64,000 nt of DNA from Aestuariibius violaceus (lineage in GTDB: Bacteria > Pseudomonadota > Alphaproteobacteria > Rhodobacterales > Rhodobacteraceae): NCBI RefSeq assembly GCF_040779325.2, contig NZ_JBFONT020000001.1, positions 1,116,001-1,180,000 of the forward strand, in the 5' to 3' direction. Below are positions 16,339 to 25,409 of this stretch, one piece after another. Numbering within the stretch: position 1 is the first letter of the stretch; every line of letters begins with the position of its first letter. The notes under the pieces were generated by a model, which was not told the DNA's origin, did no database searches, and saw only the letters and a program-made list of their open reading frames with translations. The translations under genes and the position numbers were made by a program.

Positions 16339-17412
16339 TTACTGCGGGATCTCGCCTTCAAGCCCCTCGACATAAAAGTTCATGCCCAGCAGGTCCTCGT
16401 CAGACGCCGTCTCGCCCTCGGCCAGCCAGACCGACCCGTCCTGACGATTGATCGGCCCGGTGAACGGATGGTACTCGCCCGCCTCGATCCGTGCCTTCAT
16501 GTCCAACGCCTCGGCCCGTAGCTCCTCGGGCACCGCATCGGTGATCTCGCCGATCTTGACCATGCCGGGCGCGATGCCGTCCCAGGTATCCTCGCTCTCC
16601 CAGGTCCCGTCGATCACCGCCTGAACGCGGTCGATGTAATAGGGCGCCCAGTCATCGATGATCGACGATACACGCGGCGAAGGCGCAAACTCACTCATGT
16701 CAGACGCCTGCCCAAAGCCGATCACACCGCCCGCTTCCTCGGCCGCCGCCAGAGGTGCAGTCGAGTCCGTATGCTGCAGGATCACGTCCGCGCCCTGGTC
16801 GATCAGCGTCCGCGCCGCCTCGGCCTCCTGCGCGGGGTCGAACCAGGTGTAGACCCAGATGATCCGGTACTCGACATCTGGGTTCACCGCCTTGGCGTGC
16901 AGGTAGGAGGCGTTGATCCCCCGGATCACCTCGGGGATCGGGTACGAGCCGATATAGCCGATGATGTTCGACTCGGTCATGTTCCCCGCGATATGCCCCT
17001 GGATCGCACGCCCTTCATAGAACCGCGCCGAATATGTCGACACGTTCTCGGCCCGCTTGAAGCCCGTCGCATGCTCGAACTTCACGTCCGGGAACCGCTC
17101 GGCCACGGCGATCGTCGCATCCATATAGCCGAACGAGGTGGTAAAGATCAGGTCCGCGCCGTCCAGCGCCATCTGCGTCATCACCCGCTCCGCATCCGCG
17201 CCTTCGGGCACGCTTTCGACGAACACCGTCTCGACCGCATCGCCGAAATGCGCCTCGACGGCCAACCGCCCCTGATCGTGCTCATAGGTCCAGCCGCCAT
17301 CGCCGACCGGCCCCACATAGACGAAGCCGACCTTGGTTGGATCGTCCTGGGCAAACGCCATGCTGGCGAGCCCGAGCGCCGCGGCGGCGCCAAGTAGTGT
17401 CCTGCGTTTCAT
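16339..17412 (-). CDS. BMP-family ABC transporter substrate-binding protein
   Basis: 357 residues with a Sec signal peptide (MKRRTLLGAAAALGLASMAFA). The mature protein has the BMP/PnrA pattern: KVGFVYVGPVGDGGWTYEHDQGR, DLIFTTSFGYMDATIAVAERFPDVKFEHATGF, GHIAGNMTESNIIGYIGSYPIPEVIRGINA and ADVILQHTDSTAPL. BMP proteins bind purine or other nucleosides or related bases in the periplasm. It is the last gene of the minus-strand transporter set. ATG 17412 has AGGGG eight bases upstream; an ATG two codons earlier is possible. Next to xdhABC, purine bases or nucleosides are the likely ligand. Confidence 0.88.
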   Translation of the reverse strand: MKRRTLLGAAAALGLASMAFAQDDPTKVGFVYVGPVGDGGWTYEHDQGRLAVEAHFGDAVETVFVESVPEGADAERVMTQMALDGADLIFTTSFGYMDATIAVAERFPDVKFEHATGFKRAENVSTYSARFYEGRAIQGHIAGNMTESNIIGYIGSYPIPEVIRGINASYLHAKAVNPDVEYRIIWVYTWFDPAQEAEAARTLIDQGADVILQHTDSTAPLAAAEEAGGVIGFGQASDMSEFAPSPRVSSIIDDWAPYYIDRVQAVIDGTWESEDTWDGIAPGMVKIGEITDAVPEELRAEALDMKARIEAGEYHPFTGPINRQDGSVWLAEGETASDEDLLGMNFYVEGLEGEIPQ

Positions 17413-17446
17413 TCTCATTTCCCCTGTTGGTGGCCCCGGCATTCCC

Positions 17447-18361
17447 TCAGCCGGTCTTGTGAAAGATGCGCCCCAAAGACGCCGGGGCGCGGCCCGAGGA
17501 CATTAGGACGAGCACCAGAATGGTGACAAGATAGGGCGACATCGACAGGTACTCGACCGGGATCGCGACGCCCGCCGCCTGCAAATTCAGCTGTAGCACC
17601 GTCACCCCGCCAAAGAGCCAGGCACCGATCAGCGCGCGCCAGGGCTTCCACGAGGCGAAGACGACGATCGCCAGCGCAATCCACCCCGCACCCGCAGTCA
17701 TCCCTTCCGTCCACTGCGGCACCCGGACAAGGCTGATATAGGCCCCGCCGATCCCCGCGCAGGCCCCGCCGAAGGCGATCGCCATCAGCCGGATCCGGAT
17801 CACCTTGTAGCCCAGTGCGTGCGCCGCATCGTGGTTCTCGCCCACCGCCCGCAGGATCATCCCGCCCCGGCTGCGATTCAGGAACCACGCGACCGCCACG
17901 GTCAGCGCGAGCCCCGCATAGACGATCAGATCCTGAGAAAACACGATCCGCCCGACCACCGGCAGATCGCTCAGAACCGGCAGGTCCAGCCGGGCCGGTG
18001 TCGGCCCCTTCACGCCCTGATAGCCTTGCCCAAGGAGCGCCGACAGCCCCAACCCGAACAGCGTCAGCGCCAGCCCCGTCGCCACCTGATTGCTCAGAAG
18101 GTACTGCGTCAGCACCCCGAAAATCAGGCTCAACAGCGCCCCGCCCAAAGCCGCGCCCAGAAACCCCAGATACGGATTGCCGCTCTCCACGCCCACGATG
18201 AACCCGCAGATCGCGCCGGTGATCATCATCCCCTCGACGCCAAGGTTCAGCACCCCCGCCCGCTCGACGATCAGCTCCCCCAGCGCCGCGAACAGCAAAG
18301 GCGTCGCCGCCACGATCAGCGAGGCGACCAGCAAGACGGGATTGATCGACGACAGGTCCAT
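17447..18361 (-). CDS. BMP-type ABC transporter permease (second permease)
   Basis: 304 residues, about eight to ten hydrophobic segments, with family landmarks ERAGVLNLGVEGMMITGA near the N-terminus and AIVVFASWKPWRALIGAWLFGG towards the C-terminus. This is the BPD_transp_2 permease class used by nucleoside, ribose and branched amino-acid importers. Its start overlaps the stop of the 109-residue membrane protein gene by four bases. Works with the permease at 18687, the ATPase at 20454 and the binding protein at 16339. Confidence 0.88.
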   Translation of the reverse strand: MDLSSINPVLLVASLIVAATPLLFAALGELIVERAGVLNLGVEGMMITGAICGFIVGVESGNPYLGFLGAALGGALLSLIFGVLTQYLLSNQVATGLALTLFGLGLSALLGQGYQGVKGPTPARLDLPVLSDLPVVGRIVFSQDLIVYAGLALTVAVAWFLNRSRGGMILRAVGENHDAAHALGYKVIRIRLMAIAFGGACAGIGGAYISLVRVPQWTEGMTAGAGWIALAIVVFASWKPWRALIGAWLFGGVTVLQLNLQAAGVAIPVEYLSMSPYLVTILVLVLMSSGRAPASLGRIFHKTG

Positions 18362-18690
18362 CAGGGCGTTCCCACCTGAGATCCGATAAAACCGAGCAGC
18401 GACAGAGAGAGACCAAGAAGGAAGCCAAGGAGGAGGAAAAACCAGCTGCGTTTATCTGTCTGCAGCCTCGAGCTCGCTCTTGCTCTTAGCTCCAGATCCT
18501 CCTGACGATTGGCGGCATACCAAAGAAGCCATAGCCAAAGCGCACCTGCGACCAGAACCGCACCAAGAACAATGCCGAAAACCCATGCTGTTGTCTCAGT
18601 ACCGTTCATGGCGGTGGTCGACAGGGCTCCAAACAAGACCCCGACGAAGACGCTTATCAAAGACCCCAAGATCGTCCCAACGTGTCTCAT
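18361..18690 (-). CDS. Small membrane protein coupled between the two permease genes
   Basis: 109 residues of unknown family. About residues 7-29 and 34-60 are hydrophobic (two segments joined by a short TTAMNGTETT loop), then a charged stretch (NRQEDLELRARASSRLQTDKR), then a third hydrophobic segment (SWFFLLLGFLLGLSLSLLGFI). Its ATG overlaps the upstream permease stop and its stop overlaps the downstream permease start, each by four bases, which argues strongly that it is translated. BMP-type transporter operons known to me do not have such a gene, so it may be an accessory subunit or an inserted unrelated gene. Confidence 0.75.
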   Translation of the reverse strand: MRHVGTILGSLISVFVGVLFGALSTTAMNGTETTAWVFGIVLGAVLVAGALWLWLLWYAANRQEDLELRARASSRLQTDKRSWFFLLLGFLLGLSLSLLGFIGSQVGTP

Positions 18691-19796
18691 TCCGCCGCCT
18701 CCGTCCGCAGCGCCTGCACCGGCTCCCGCCGCCCGATCCGCAGCCGGAACCGCGTCAGCACGTCGACCGCCAGCAGGAAGAACAACAGCATCCCCTGGAA
18801 CATCGAAATCGCCGCCCCCGGCAGCCCCAGCTGCGACTGCGCGATCTCGCCGCCGATATAGGTCAGCGCCATCAGAAGCCCCGCGAACAGGATCCCCACC
18901 GGATGCAAGCGGCCCAGGAAGGCCACGATGATCGCCGTGAACCCGTAGCCCGTGTTGAAATCAATGGTGATCTGCCCCGCCGGCCCCGTCACCTCGAAAA
19001 GCCCGGCGAGACCCGCCAGAGCCCCCGAGATCCCCAGACAGATCACAATGAGCCGCCCCGGCACGACGCCGGCGAACCGCGCCGCCTTCGGCGCCTCACC
19101 CGTCAGTCGGATATGAAAGCCCAGCACATGCTTCTCCAGCAGCACATAGGCGAAGATCACCGCGATCAGCGCCGCGACCACGCCCCAGTGCATCCCCGAT
19201 CCCGCAATCAGCTCCGCATTGGCCGACGCCTCCCATTGCGACAGGTTCCGCGAGCCCGGAAAACCCATCCCCTCCGGGTTCCTGAGCGCCCCGAGCGCCA
19301 TCGCGCTCAACAGCCGCTCGGCCACATAGACCAGCATCAGCGACACCAGGATCTCGTTCGCCCCGAACGTGACCCGTAGCAGCGCTGGGATCATCGCCCA
19401 GAGGAACCCGCCCAGCGCGCCGAAGAGCACCATCAGCGGAAAGATCCACCGTGTCTCGGCTGGGTAAAGTGCCAGCCCCACCGCCGCCCCGCAGATCGCG
19501 CCAAGGATGTATTGCCCTTCCGCTCCGATATTCCAGATCCCCGCGCGAAACCCCAGGGCCAGCCCGATCGCGATCAGGATCAGCGGCGCGCCCTTCACCA
19601 GAAGCTGCGGCCGGTAATAGAAGGCGAATTCCCCGAAAAGCGGCTCCCAAAAGATCACCCGGATCGCCGCCACCGGATCCTTGCCCAGCAACGCGAAGAG
19701 CAGCCCGCCCGCCACCATAGTCGCGAAAACCGCGATCAGCGGCGTCACCCAGGCCATCACGGCCGACGGCGCCGCCCGCCGCTCCAGCGCGATCAT
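18687..19796 (-). CDS. BMP-type ABC transporter permease (first permease)
   Basis: 369 residues with the long-form permease pattern: an early AAIRVIFWEPLFGEFAFYYRPQLLVKGAPLILIAIGLALGFRAGIWNIGAEGQYILGAICGA, a central FGANEILVSLMLVYVA and a C-terminal GYGFTAIIVAFLGRLHPVGILFAGLLMALTYIG. This is the NupP-like partner of the shorter permease. Its ATG is the first codon after a 657-base gap that separates it from the ATPase gene. Coupled to the small membrane protein by a four-base overlap. Confidence 0.88.
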   Translation of the reverse strand: MIALERRAAPSAVMAWVTPLIAVFATMVAGGLLFALLGKDPVAAIRVIFWEPLFGEFAFYYRPQLLVKGAPLILIAIGLALGFRAGIWNIGAEGQYILGAICGAAVGLALYPAETRWIFPLMVLFGALGGFLWAMIPALLRVTFGANEILVSLMLVYVAERLLSAMALGALRNPEGMGFPGSRNLSQWEASANAELIAGSGMHWGVVAALIAVIFAYVLLEKHVLGFHIRLTGEAPKAARFAGVVPGRLIVICLGISGALAGLAGLFEVTGPAGQITIDFNTGYGFTAIIVAFLGRLHPVGILFAGLLMALTYIGGEIAQSQLGLPGAAISMFQGMLLFFLLAVDVLTRFRLRIGRREPVQALRTEAAE

Positions 19797-20453
19797 GACC
19801 GCCCCCCGTGCCCGATCGTGGGAAGAGGGGCAAATGCCGCGCCGGGCCTCGAAGGATGCACAGCTTCGCCGTGGTCCCGGCCGGACAGACCAAGCACAGG
19901 CCCGCCTCGATCTTTTCGCCGCCGCGACCTCGATGTGGCTCCAACCCGGACCCGATGCCGTCCCGCTGATCGCAAGTCGGTCCGGACATCAGTCTCGAAG
20001 AGGGCGCTCTCGGTCACGTGACCCGCGCCGCGGACATCTTTCTCAGACCAACCAATGGCCGTCACCAGTGACCAGTCCCAAAAGGACCACCCCGCAGACG
20101 TGTTGCGCGGGGACACCCTGCGTACTGTTCCTCCACTGACCATAAACCGATCCGCTCCATACCGGCCCCGATCCGCCGAAACGCGCCGATCCGGACGAGA
20201 GAACAAACACCATTCCGGACGAGCCGGGACACGCCGGACAAGCCACGCCTGCGCGCACCACTCCCAACGCGCCGCAACGCGATCGGCCAGACGAGCGCAG
20301 GCCCCTCCCGTCCGAGGAAGACAATCCGCCGCCTCTCCGGAAACCCGGCCCACCCCACCCATTAACCACCGGTTAACGTTAACACCCATTAACCTTAACG
20401 CCCCGCGCGCCGGAGCAGCCCCCCGCTTCATCTGGCCATAAATACTCAAATCC
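19797..20453. other. 657-base gap in the transporter operon, partly repeat R1
   Basis: No convincing gene. Readings of the minus strand here are low in recognisable structure and rich in Gly/Ser/Arg/Trp typical of non-coding GC-rich DNA. The right end (20361-20447) is a composite R1 repeat. The part at about 20245-20320 (CACCACTCCCAACGCGCCG and following) resembles the DNA just upstream of the R1 copy at 38800 (CACCGCTCCCAGCGCGCCG), so the repeat unit may be longer than the core. The rest (19797-20240) has short CCGGACGAG-like imperfect repeats near 20185-20240. Confidence 0.45.
20361..20447 (+). repeat. Composite repeat R1, copy a (3' of the ABC ATPase gene)
   Basis: Upstream module: ATTAACCACCGGTTAACGTT followed by AACACCCATTAACCTTAACG. 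A GC-rich spacer follows, then the core CTTCATCTGGCC-AT-AAATACTC at 20426-20447. The core ends six bases before the minus-strand stop codon of the ATPase. Other copies are at 24186, 26285, 30781, 35250, 38877 and 48084, all on the plus strand. Confidence 0.8.
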
Positions 20454-21977
20454 TCACTCTGCCACATGCGCGGCACTCATATCATGGGCCCCGCCCAGCA
20501 TGAGGCCGATCTGATCCACCGTCAGATCCGCCGTCCCAAGCGGCGCACTCAGCCGCCCTTCGTTCAAGGCCGCGAAGCGATCCGACACCTCGACCAGCTC
20601 GTCCAGATCCTGGCTGATCACCACGACCGCCGCCCCCTCCGCCGCCAGATCCAGCAGCGCCTGCCGGATCTGCGAAGCCGCCTTCGCATCGACCCCCCAG
20701 GTCGGCTGATTGACGACCAGAACGGCCGGGCGCTGCAGCACCTCGCGCCCGATCACGAATTTCTGCAGGTTCCCGCCCGACAGCGATCCCGCCGCCGCCT
20801 CGGCGCCCGCAGTCCGCACATCGAACGCCCCAATCACCTCCTCAGCGAACCCCTTCGCCGCCCGCCAGCGCACGAACCCGCTGCGGGCCAGCCCCTTCCG
20901 CGTCATCCCAGACAGGGCGGCATTCTCCGTCAGGCTCATCCCCGGCGCCGCCGCGTGGCCCAGCCGCTCCTCCGGCGCACAGCACAGGCCCAGTGCCCGG
21001 CGCGCCTCCGGCCCCAGCGCCCCGACCCCCCGGTCGCCGAACCGAACCATCCCCGGCCCGACCCGCGCCTCTCCGGACAGCACCGCCAGCAACTCGTCCT
21101 GCCCGTTCCCGGCGACCCCGCCGATGCCCAGCACCTCACCGGCGCGCACCTCGACCGAGATGTCCTTCAAGGCCGTCCCGAACGCATTGCGCGACGGCGC
21201 CGACAGCCCATCCAGCCGCAGCACCACGTCGCCCACCGGCCGCGCCTCGCGCTCGGGCCGCTCCAGCAGCCCGCCGACCATCAGCTCCGCCAGCTCCCGC
21301 GCCGTCTTCTCCCGCGGATCGCAGCGCGCCACGACCTCGCCGCCCCGCAGGATCGTCGCCCGGTCGCACAGCGTCCGGATCTCCTCCAGCTTGTGCGAGA
21401 TATACAGGATCGCCGTCCCTTCCGCGCTGATCTGGCGCAGCGTCGCGAACAGGATCTCCACCTCCTGCGGCGTCAGCACGCTCGTCGGCTCGTCCATGAT
21501 GAACAGCCGCGGCGCCTGCAGCAGGCAGCGCACGATTTCCACCCGCTGCCGCTCCCCCGCCGACAGATCGCCCACCGCGCGGGCCGGATCCAGCGGCAGG
21601 CCATACTCAGTGCTCACCTCCCGGATCCGCGCCGACAACGCCTTCTGGGCAGGCGGATCGGCCATCCCCAAAGCGATGTTTTCCGCCACGCTCAGCGCAT
21701 CGAAGAGCGAGAAATGCTGGAACACCATCGCCACGCCCGCATCCCGCGCCGCGTTCGGATCGCCGGGCGCATACTCCGCCCCCGCCATCTCCATCCGTCC
21801 CGCATCCGGCGCGACCAGCCCGTAGATCATCTTCACCAGCGTCGACTTGCCCGCGCCGTTCTCACCCAGCAAGGCATGCACTTCGCCCGCCGCCACATCG
21901 AACGAGACGTCCTTGTTGGCCTGCACCGCGCCATAGGCCTTCGACAGGCCGCTCGCCCGGAACAACGTCACGCCCAT
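20454..21977 (-). CDS. BMP-type ABC transporter ATP-binding protein (two NBDs)
   Basis: 507 residues, two fused ATPase domains. NBD1: Walker A GENGAGKST, Q-loop VFQHFSLF, signature LSAGERQRVEI, Walker B LFIMDEPTS. NBD2 is degenerate as usual in this class: GVAGNGQDEL in place of Walker A, signature LSGGNLQKFVIGRE, Walker B VLVVNQPTWGVDA with Asn instead of the acidic residue. Powers nucleoside-type import with the two permeases. The start overlaps the end of xdhC by ten bases and has GGGGAGA just upstream. The linkage to xdhABC supports a purine role. Confidence 0.9.
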   Translation of the reverse strand: MGVTLFRASGLSKAYGAVQANKDVSFDVAAGEVHALLGENGAGKSTLVKMIYGLVAPDAGRMEMAGAEYAPGDPNAARDAGVAMVFQHFSLFDALSVAENIALGMADPPAQKALSARIREVSTEYGLPLDPARAVGDLSAGERQRVEIVRCLLQAPRLFIMDEPTSVLTPQEVEILFATLRQISAEGTAILYISHKLEEIRTLCDRATILRGGEVVARCDPREKTARELAELMVGGLLERPEREARPVGDVVLRLDGLSAPSRNAFGTALKDISVEVRAGEVLGIGGVAGNGQDELLAVLSGEARVGPGMVRFGDRGVGALGPEARRALGLCCAPEERLGHAAAPGMSLTENAALSGMTRKGLARSGFVRWRAAKGFAEEVIGAFDVRTAGAEAAAGSLSGGNLQKFVIGREVLQRPAVLVVNQPTWGVDAKAASQIRQALLDLAAEGAAVVVISQDLDELVEVSDRFAALNEGRLSAPLGTADLTVDQIGLMLGGAHDMSAAHVAE

Positions 21978-22870
21978 TTCTCCCCGGCCAGCGCCAGGGG
22001 CGCCGCCAGCATCTCCCGCGCGACCCCGATCGCAATCGCCTGCGGATGTTTGCCCAGCGCCGGATCCCCGATCGGGCAGTCGATCCGCGCCACCTCCTCT
22101 GGCCCATGCCCCAAGGCCCCCAGACGGGACCGAAACCGAGCCCACTTCGTCGCCGACCCGATCAACCCGCATCGCGCAAAGCCCCGCGCCAGCAGCCGGT
22201 GACACAATTCCAGATCCAAGGCGTGGGAGTACGTCAGAACCAGATGCCCCGCCGCCTCCGGCGCCCGCGCGACCAACACCTCCGGCCGCGCCGCGGCCAG
22301 CACCGTCACGCCTTCCGGCACCGTCTCCGGAAACCGTTTCAAATCGGTATCCACCCAAACGATCCGCAGACAGGGCAGGGGGGCCAGCACCTCCACCAAG
22401 GCCCGCCCCACATGTCCCGCGCCCCAGATCCACATTTCCCGCTCCGGCGCCAGAACCGGCTCGATCATCCAGCCATCTACGAAGGTGGCAACCCCGTGCC
22501 CCCGCGCCCGCCGTACCGCCAGGGTCTCTCCGCGCCCCTCGATATCCCGCGCGACAACCGGCCCCGCCAAGGCCTCGACCGAGGACGCATCCCACACCTC
22601 CGTCACCAACGTCACCGCCCCGCCGCAGCACTGCCCCAAGGCCGGCCCCAACGGGTGCCGCACGGCTCTCATCGCGCCGTCCCGCGCCGCCCGCGCCGCC
22701 TCGAATTCCAGCGCCCCGCCGCCGATCGTCCCACTCTGCCCGTCCGCCCAGACCAGCATCGCCGCGCCCACCTCCCGCGGCACCGAGCCTCGGGTTTCGG
22801 CCACGACCACCCGCGCGACCGTTCCATGCAAAGCCACCGCCCGCTTCAGCCCGTCCAGATCAAAGCTCAT
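21968..22870 (-). CDS. xdhC: Xanthine dehydrogenase accessory protein XdhC
   Basis: 300 residues. XdhC binds molybdenum cofactor and helps its sulfuration and insertion into XdhB. Seen here: N-terminal VARVVVAETRGSVPREVGAAMLV followed by GTIGGGALEFEA, the family hallmark, and a C-terminal Rossmann part IWGAGHVGRALVEVLAPLP with DPRYAH-equivalent ALDLELCHRLL and FRSRL. Stop and start overlap both neighbours (xdhB upstream by eleven bases, the ABC ATPase downstream by ten), so it is in the same transcript. Confidence 0.92.
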   Translation of the reverse strand: MSFDLDGLKRAVALHGTVARVVVAETRGSVPREVGAAMLVWADGQSGTIGGGALEFEAARAARDGAMRAVRHPLGPALGQCCGGAVTLVTEVWDASSVEALAGPVVARDIEGRGETLAVRRARGHGVATFVDGWMIEPVLAPEREMWIWGAGHVGRALVEVLAPLPCLRIVWVDTDLKRFPETVPEGVTVLAAARPEVLVARAPEAAGHLVLTYSHALDLELCHRLLARGFARCGLIGSATKWARFRSRLGALGHGPEEVARIDCPIGDPALGKHPQAIAIGVAREMLAAPLALAGEKWA

Positions 22871-25409
22871 CGCGCACCCTCCGCACGGCCATTAGCACCC
22901 GCTCCGGCGTCGCGGGCGCATCCAGCATCGGATAGCCCTCCCCGCAGGCCGCCACCGCGTCGCTCAAAGCGAGCCAAACCGAGATCCCCAGCATGAACGG
23001 CGGCTCCCCCACAGCCTTGGAGCGATAGATCGTCTCCTCCCGGTTCGACCCGTCCCAAAGCGCCACGTTGAACACGTCTGGCGTGTCCGAGGCGCAGGGG
23101 ATTTTATAGGTCGACGGCGCGTGCGTCCTCAGCCGCCCGTCGTCGTCCCAGACCAGCTCCTCTATGGTCAGCCATCCGGCGCCCTGGACGAAGCCCCCTT
23201 CGATCTGCCCGATATCGAGCGCCGGGTTCAGCGATTCCCCGCAATCGTGCAGGATATCCGTCCGCAGAATCCGGTTCTCGCCGGTCAGCGTGTCGATCAC
23301 AACCTCGCTCACCGCGCAGCCATGGGCGAAGTAGAAGAACGGCCGTCCCTCGCCCTTGATCCGGTCCCATTTGACCTTGGGCGTCCGGTAGAACCCGGTC
23401 GCACTCAGGCTCACCCGGTTCTCGTAGACGATCTTGGCGGCATCGGCGAAGCTCATCTCTTCCGTCCCGACCCGCACTCGTCCTTCGGCAAAAACCACAT
23501 CCGCAGGCCGCGCCTGATAGAGCTGCCCCAGACATTCCGCCATCCGCTCCCGGATCGTGTCGCAGGCGGCCTTGACGGCCATCCCGTTCAGATCCGACCC
23601 GCTCGAGGCCGCCGTGGCCGAGGTATTGGGCACCTTCGCGGTATCCGTCGCCGTGATCCGCACGACGTCCGGATCGACCCCGAAGCGCGACGCCGCCACC
23701 TGCGCGACCTTCCGGAACAGCCCCTGTCCCATCTCGGTCCCGCCATGGTTCATGGCGATCGTCCCGTCCTGATAAACGTGCACCAGCGCCCCCGCCTGAT
23801 TGAGATGGGTCAGCGTGAACGAGATCCCGAACTTCACCGGCGAAAACGCGATCCCCTTCTTCAAGATCTCGTTCCCGGCATTCCACGCCCGCACCGCCGT
23901 CCGCCGCGCCTCATAGCCCGACGTCTCCAGCAGCCGCGCCGTCATCGCCCCCAGCTCGAAATCGGTCACCTCCATCCCATAGGGCGTCGTGTTCCCCCGC
24001 CGTGTTCCCGCGACATGTCCGGTCATCCCGGAAAGCGCCGTCTCTTCCGCGGCCGCGTCCCGCCGCGGCCGCGCATCGCTCAGCGGCAGCGCATCCTCTC
24101 CCAGCCGCATCCCGCCCCGATCCGACGGCACCGACCCGACCGCCCCGCGCGACGCGACATCGCCCTCCGGCGCGACCCGTACCTCCTTCATCTGGCCGGA
24201 AATACTCCGGGGGGGCGCGTCAGCGCGGGGGGCAGCGCCCCCCTCTGTCCGCTCCGCATAGTAATTCCGCCGCCGTAGCTCCACCGGGTCCACCCCCAGC
24301 ACATGCGCCGCATGATCCATCACCCGCTCGATCCCGACCATGCCCTGGGGTCCCCCGAACCCCCGGAACGCCGTCGCCGATTGGGTATTGGTCTTCAACC
24401 GGTGCGACGTAATCCGCGCCGCCGGCAACAGATACGCATTATCCGCATGCAGCATCGCCCGGTCTGCCACCGGCAAGGACAGATCCTGAGACCACCCGCA
24501 GCGCACATAATGCGTGAAATCCACCCCCAGGATCCGCCCGTCCCCATCGACCCCCGCCCGATACGCGATCCGCAGATCATGCCGCTTGCCCGTCACGACG
24601 AAATCGTCGTCCCGGTCATAGCGCATCCGCACCGGCCGCCCTGTCGCCCGCGCCACGACAGCACAGGCGACGGCCAGGGCATTCCCCTGGCTCTCCTTGC
24701 CGCCGAACCCACCGCCCATCCGCCGCACCTCGACGCGGATATCGGCCATCGACAGCCCCAGGGCCTCCGCCACCTTGTGCTGGATCTCCGTCGGATGCTG
24801 GGTCGAGGAATGGACGATCATCCCGTCCTCCTGCGGCAAGGCCAAAGCCGCCTGCCCCTCGAGGTAAAAGTGCTCCTGCCCCCCGACCTCCAGCACCCCT
24901 TCGACGACATGCGCTGCCCCGACCAGAGCCCCTTCCACATCGCCCTTGGCATAGATCCGCGGCCCGTCCTCGAACCGGCTCCCGGCCGCCAGCGCGTCAT
25001 CCACCGTCAGGATCGGCTCCAACTGCTCATATTCAACCAAAGCCAACCGCAAAGCCGCCCGCGCCGCCAGATGGCTCTCCGCCGCCACGACGAACAGGGG
25101 CTGGCCCGCATAAAACACCTCCCCCTCCGCCAGCAGCGGCTCATCATGCACCGACGGCGAGACGTCATTGGCGAAGGGCAGATCCTCCGCCGTCAACACC
25201 GTCACGACCCCCGGCGCCGCGCGCACCGCCTCAAGATCCATGGCGACGATACGCCCCCGCGCGACCTCGCTCAGCCCGAAGGCCAGCGACAGGCACCCGG
25301 GCGGCGCCGGCAGGTCGTCCACATACCGCGCCCGTCCGCTCACATGCAGGGCGGCACTGTCGTGGGGCAGGGCGCGGCCTACCACGTCGCGGCGCACGTC
25401 GTCCTTCAT
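22860..25409 (-). CDS. xdhB: Xanthine dehydrogenase molybdopterin subunit XdhB, with in-frame repeat insertion
   Basis: 849 residues; XdhB proteins are usually about 770. Catalyses hydroxylation of hypoxanthine and xanthine at the Mo site. Family motifs: YVDDLPAPPGCLSLAFG, GGQEHFYLEGQAALA, RRMGGGFGGKESQ, TAFRGFGGPQGMVGIERVMDH, NHGGTEMGQGLF, and the C-terminal KAVGEPPFMLGISVW with the catalytic Glu. Between NYYAERTEG and NTTPYGMEVTD lie about 84 extra residues (roughly 23994-24246), Arg/Ala/Pro-rich, containing repeat R1 (SISGQMK). Removing them restores the normal length. Overlaps xdhA by four bases. Confidence 0.92.
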   Translation of the reverse strand: MKDDVRRDVVGRALPHDSAALHVSGRARYVDDLPAPPGCLSLAFGLSEVARGRIVAMDLEAVRAAPGVVTVLTAEDLPFANDVSPSVHDEPLLAEGEVFYAGQPLFVVAAESHLAARAALRLALVEYEQLEPILTVDDALAAGSRFEDGPRIYAKGDVEGALVGAAHVVEGVLEVGGQEHFYLEGQAALALPQEDGMIVHSSTQHPTEIQHKVAEALGLSMADIRVEVRRMGGGFGGKESQGNALAVACAVVARATGRPVRMRYDRDDDFVVTGKRHDLRIAYRAGVDGDGRILGVDFTHYVRCGWSQDLSLPVADRAMLHADNAYLLPAARITSHRLKTNTQSATAFRGFGGPQGMVGIERVMDHAAHVLGVDPVELRRRNYYAERTEGGAAPRADAPPRSISGQMKEVRVAPEGDVASRGAVGSVPSDRGGMRLGEDALPLSDARPRRDAAAEETALSGMTGHVAGTRRGNTTPYGMEVTDFELGAMTARLLETSGYEARRTAVRAWNAGNEILKKGIAFSPVKFGISFTLTHLNQAGALVHVYQDGTIAMNHGGTEMGQGLFRKVAQVAASRFGVDPDVVRITATDTAKVPNTSATAASSGSDLNGMAVKAACDTIRERMAECLGQLYQARPADVVFAEGRVRVGTEEMSFADAAKIVYENRVSLSATGFYRTPKVKWDRIKGEGRPFFYFAHGCAVSEVVIDTLTGENRILRTDILHDCGESLNPALDIGQIEGGFVQGAGWLTIEELVWDDDGRLRTHAPSTYKIPCASDTPDVFNVALWDGSNREETIYRSKAVGEPPFMLGISVWLALSDAVAACGEGYPMLDAPATPERVLMAVRRVRDEL
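24186..24245 (+). repeat. Repeat R1, copy b, in frame inside xdhB
   Basis: Core CTTCATCTGGCC-GG-AAATACTCC at 24186-24208, followed by a GC palindrome variant (GGGGGGC...GCAGCGCCCCCC, 24208-24232). It forms part of a larger foreign-looking stretch (about 23994-24246) that interrupts xdhB without breaking frame. The core is antisense to the gene, as all copies point the same way on the chromosome rather than with their host gene. Confidence 0.8.

Noticed and set aside
19793..20476. 227-residue frame in the gap of the transporter operon
   Set aside because: Its front part is translated repeat R1 and the rest has no family features; poor codon profile.
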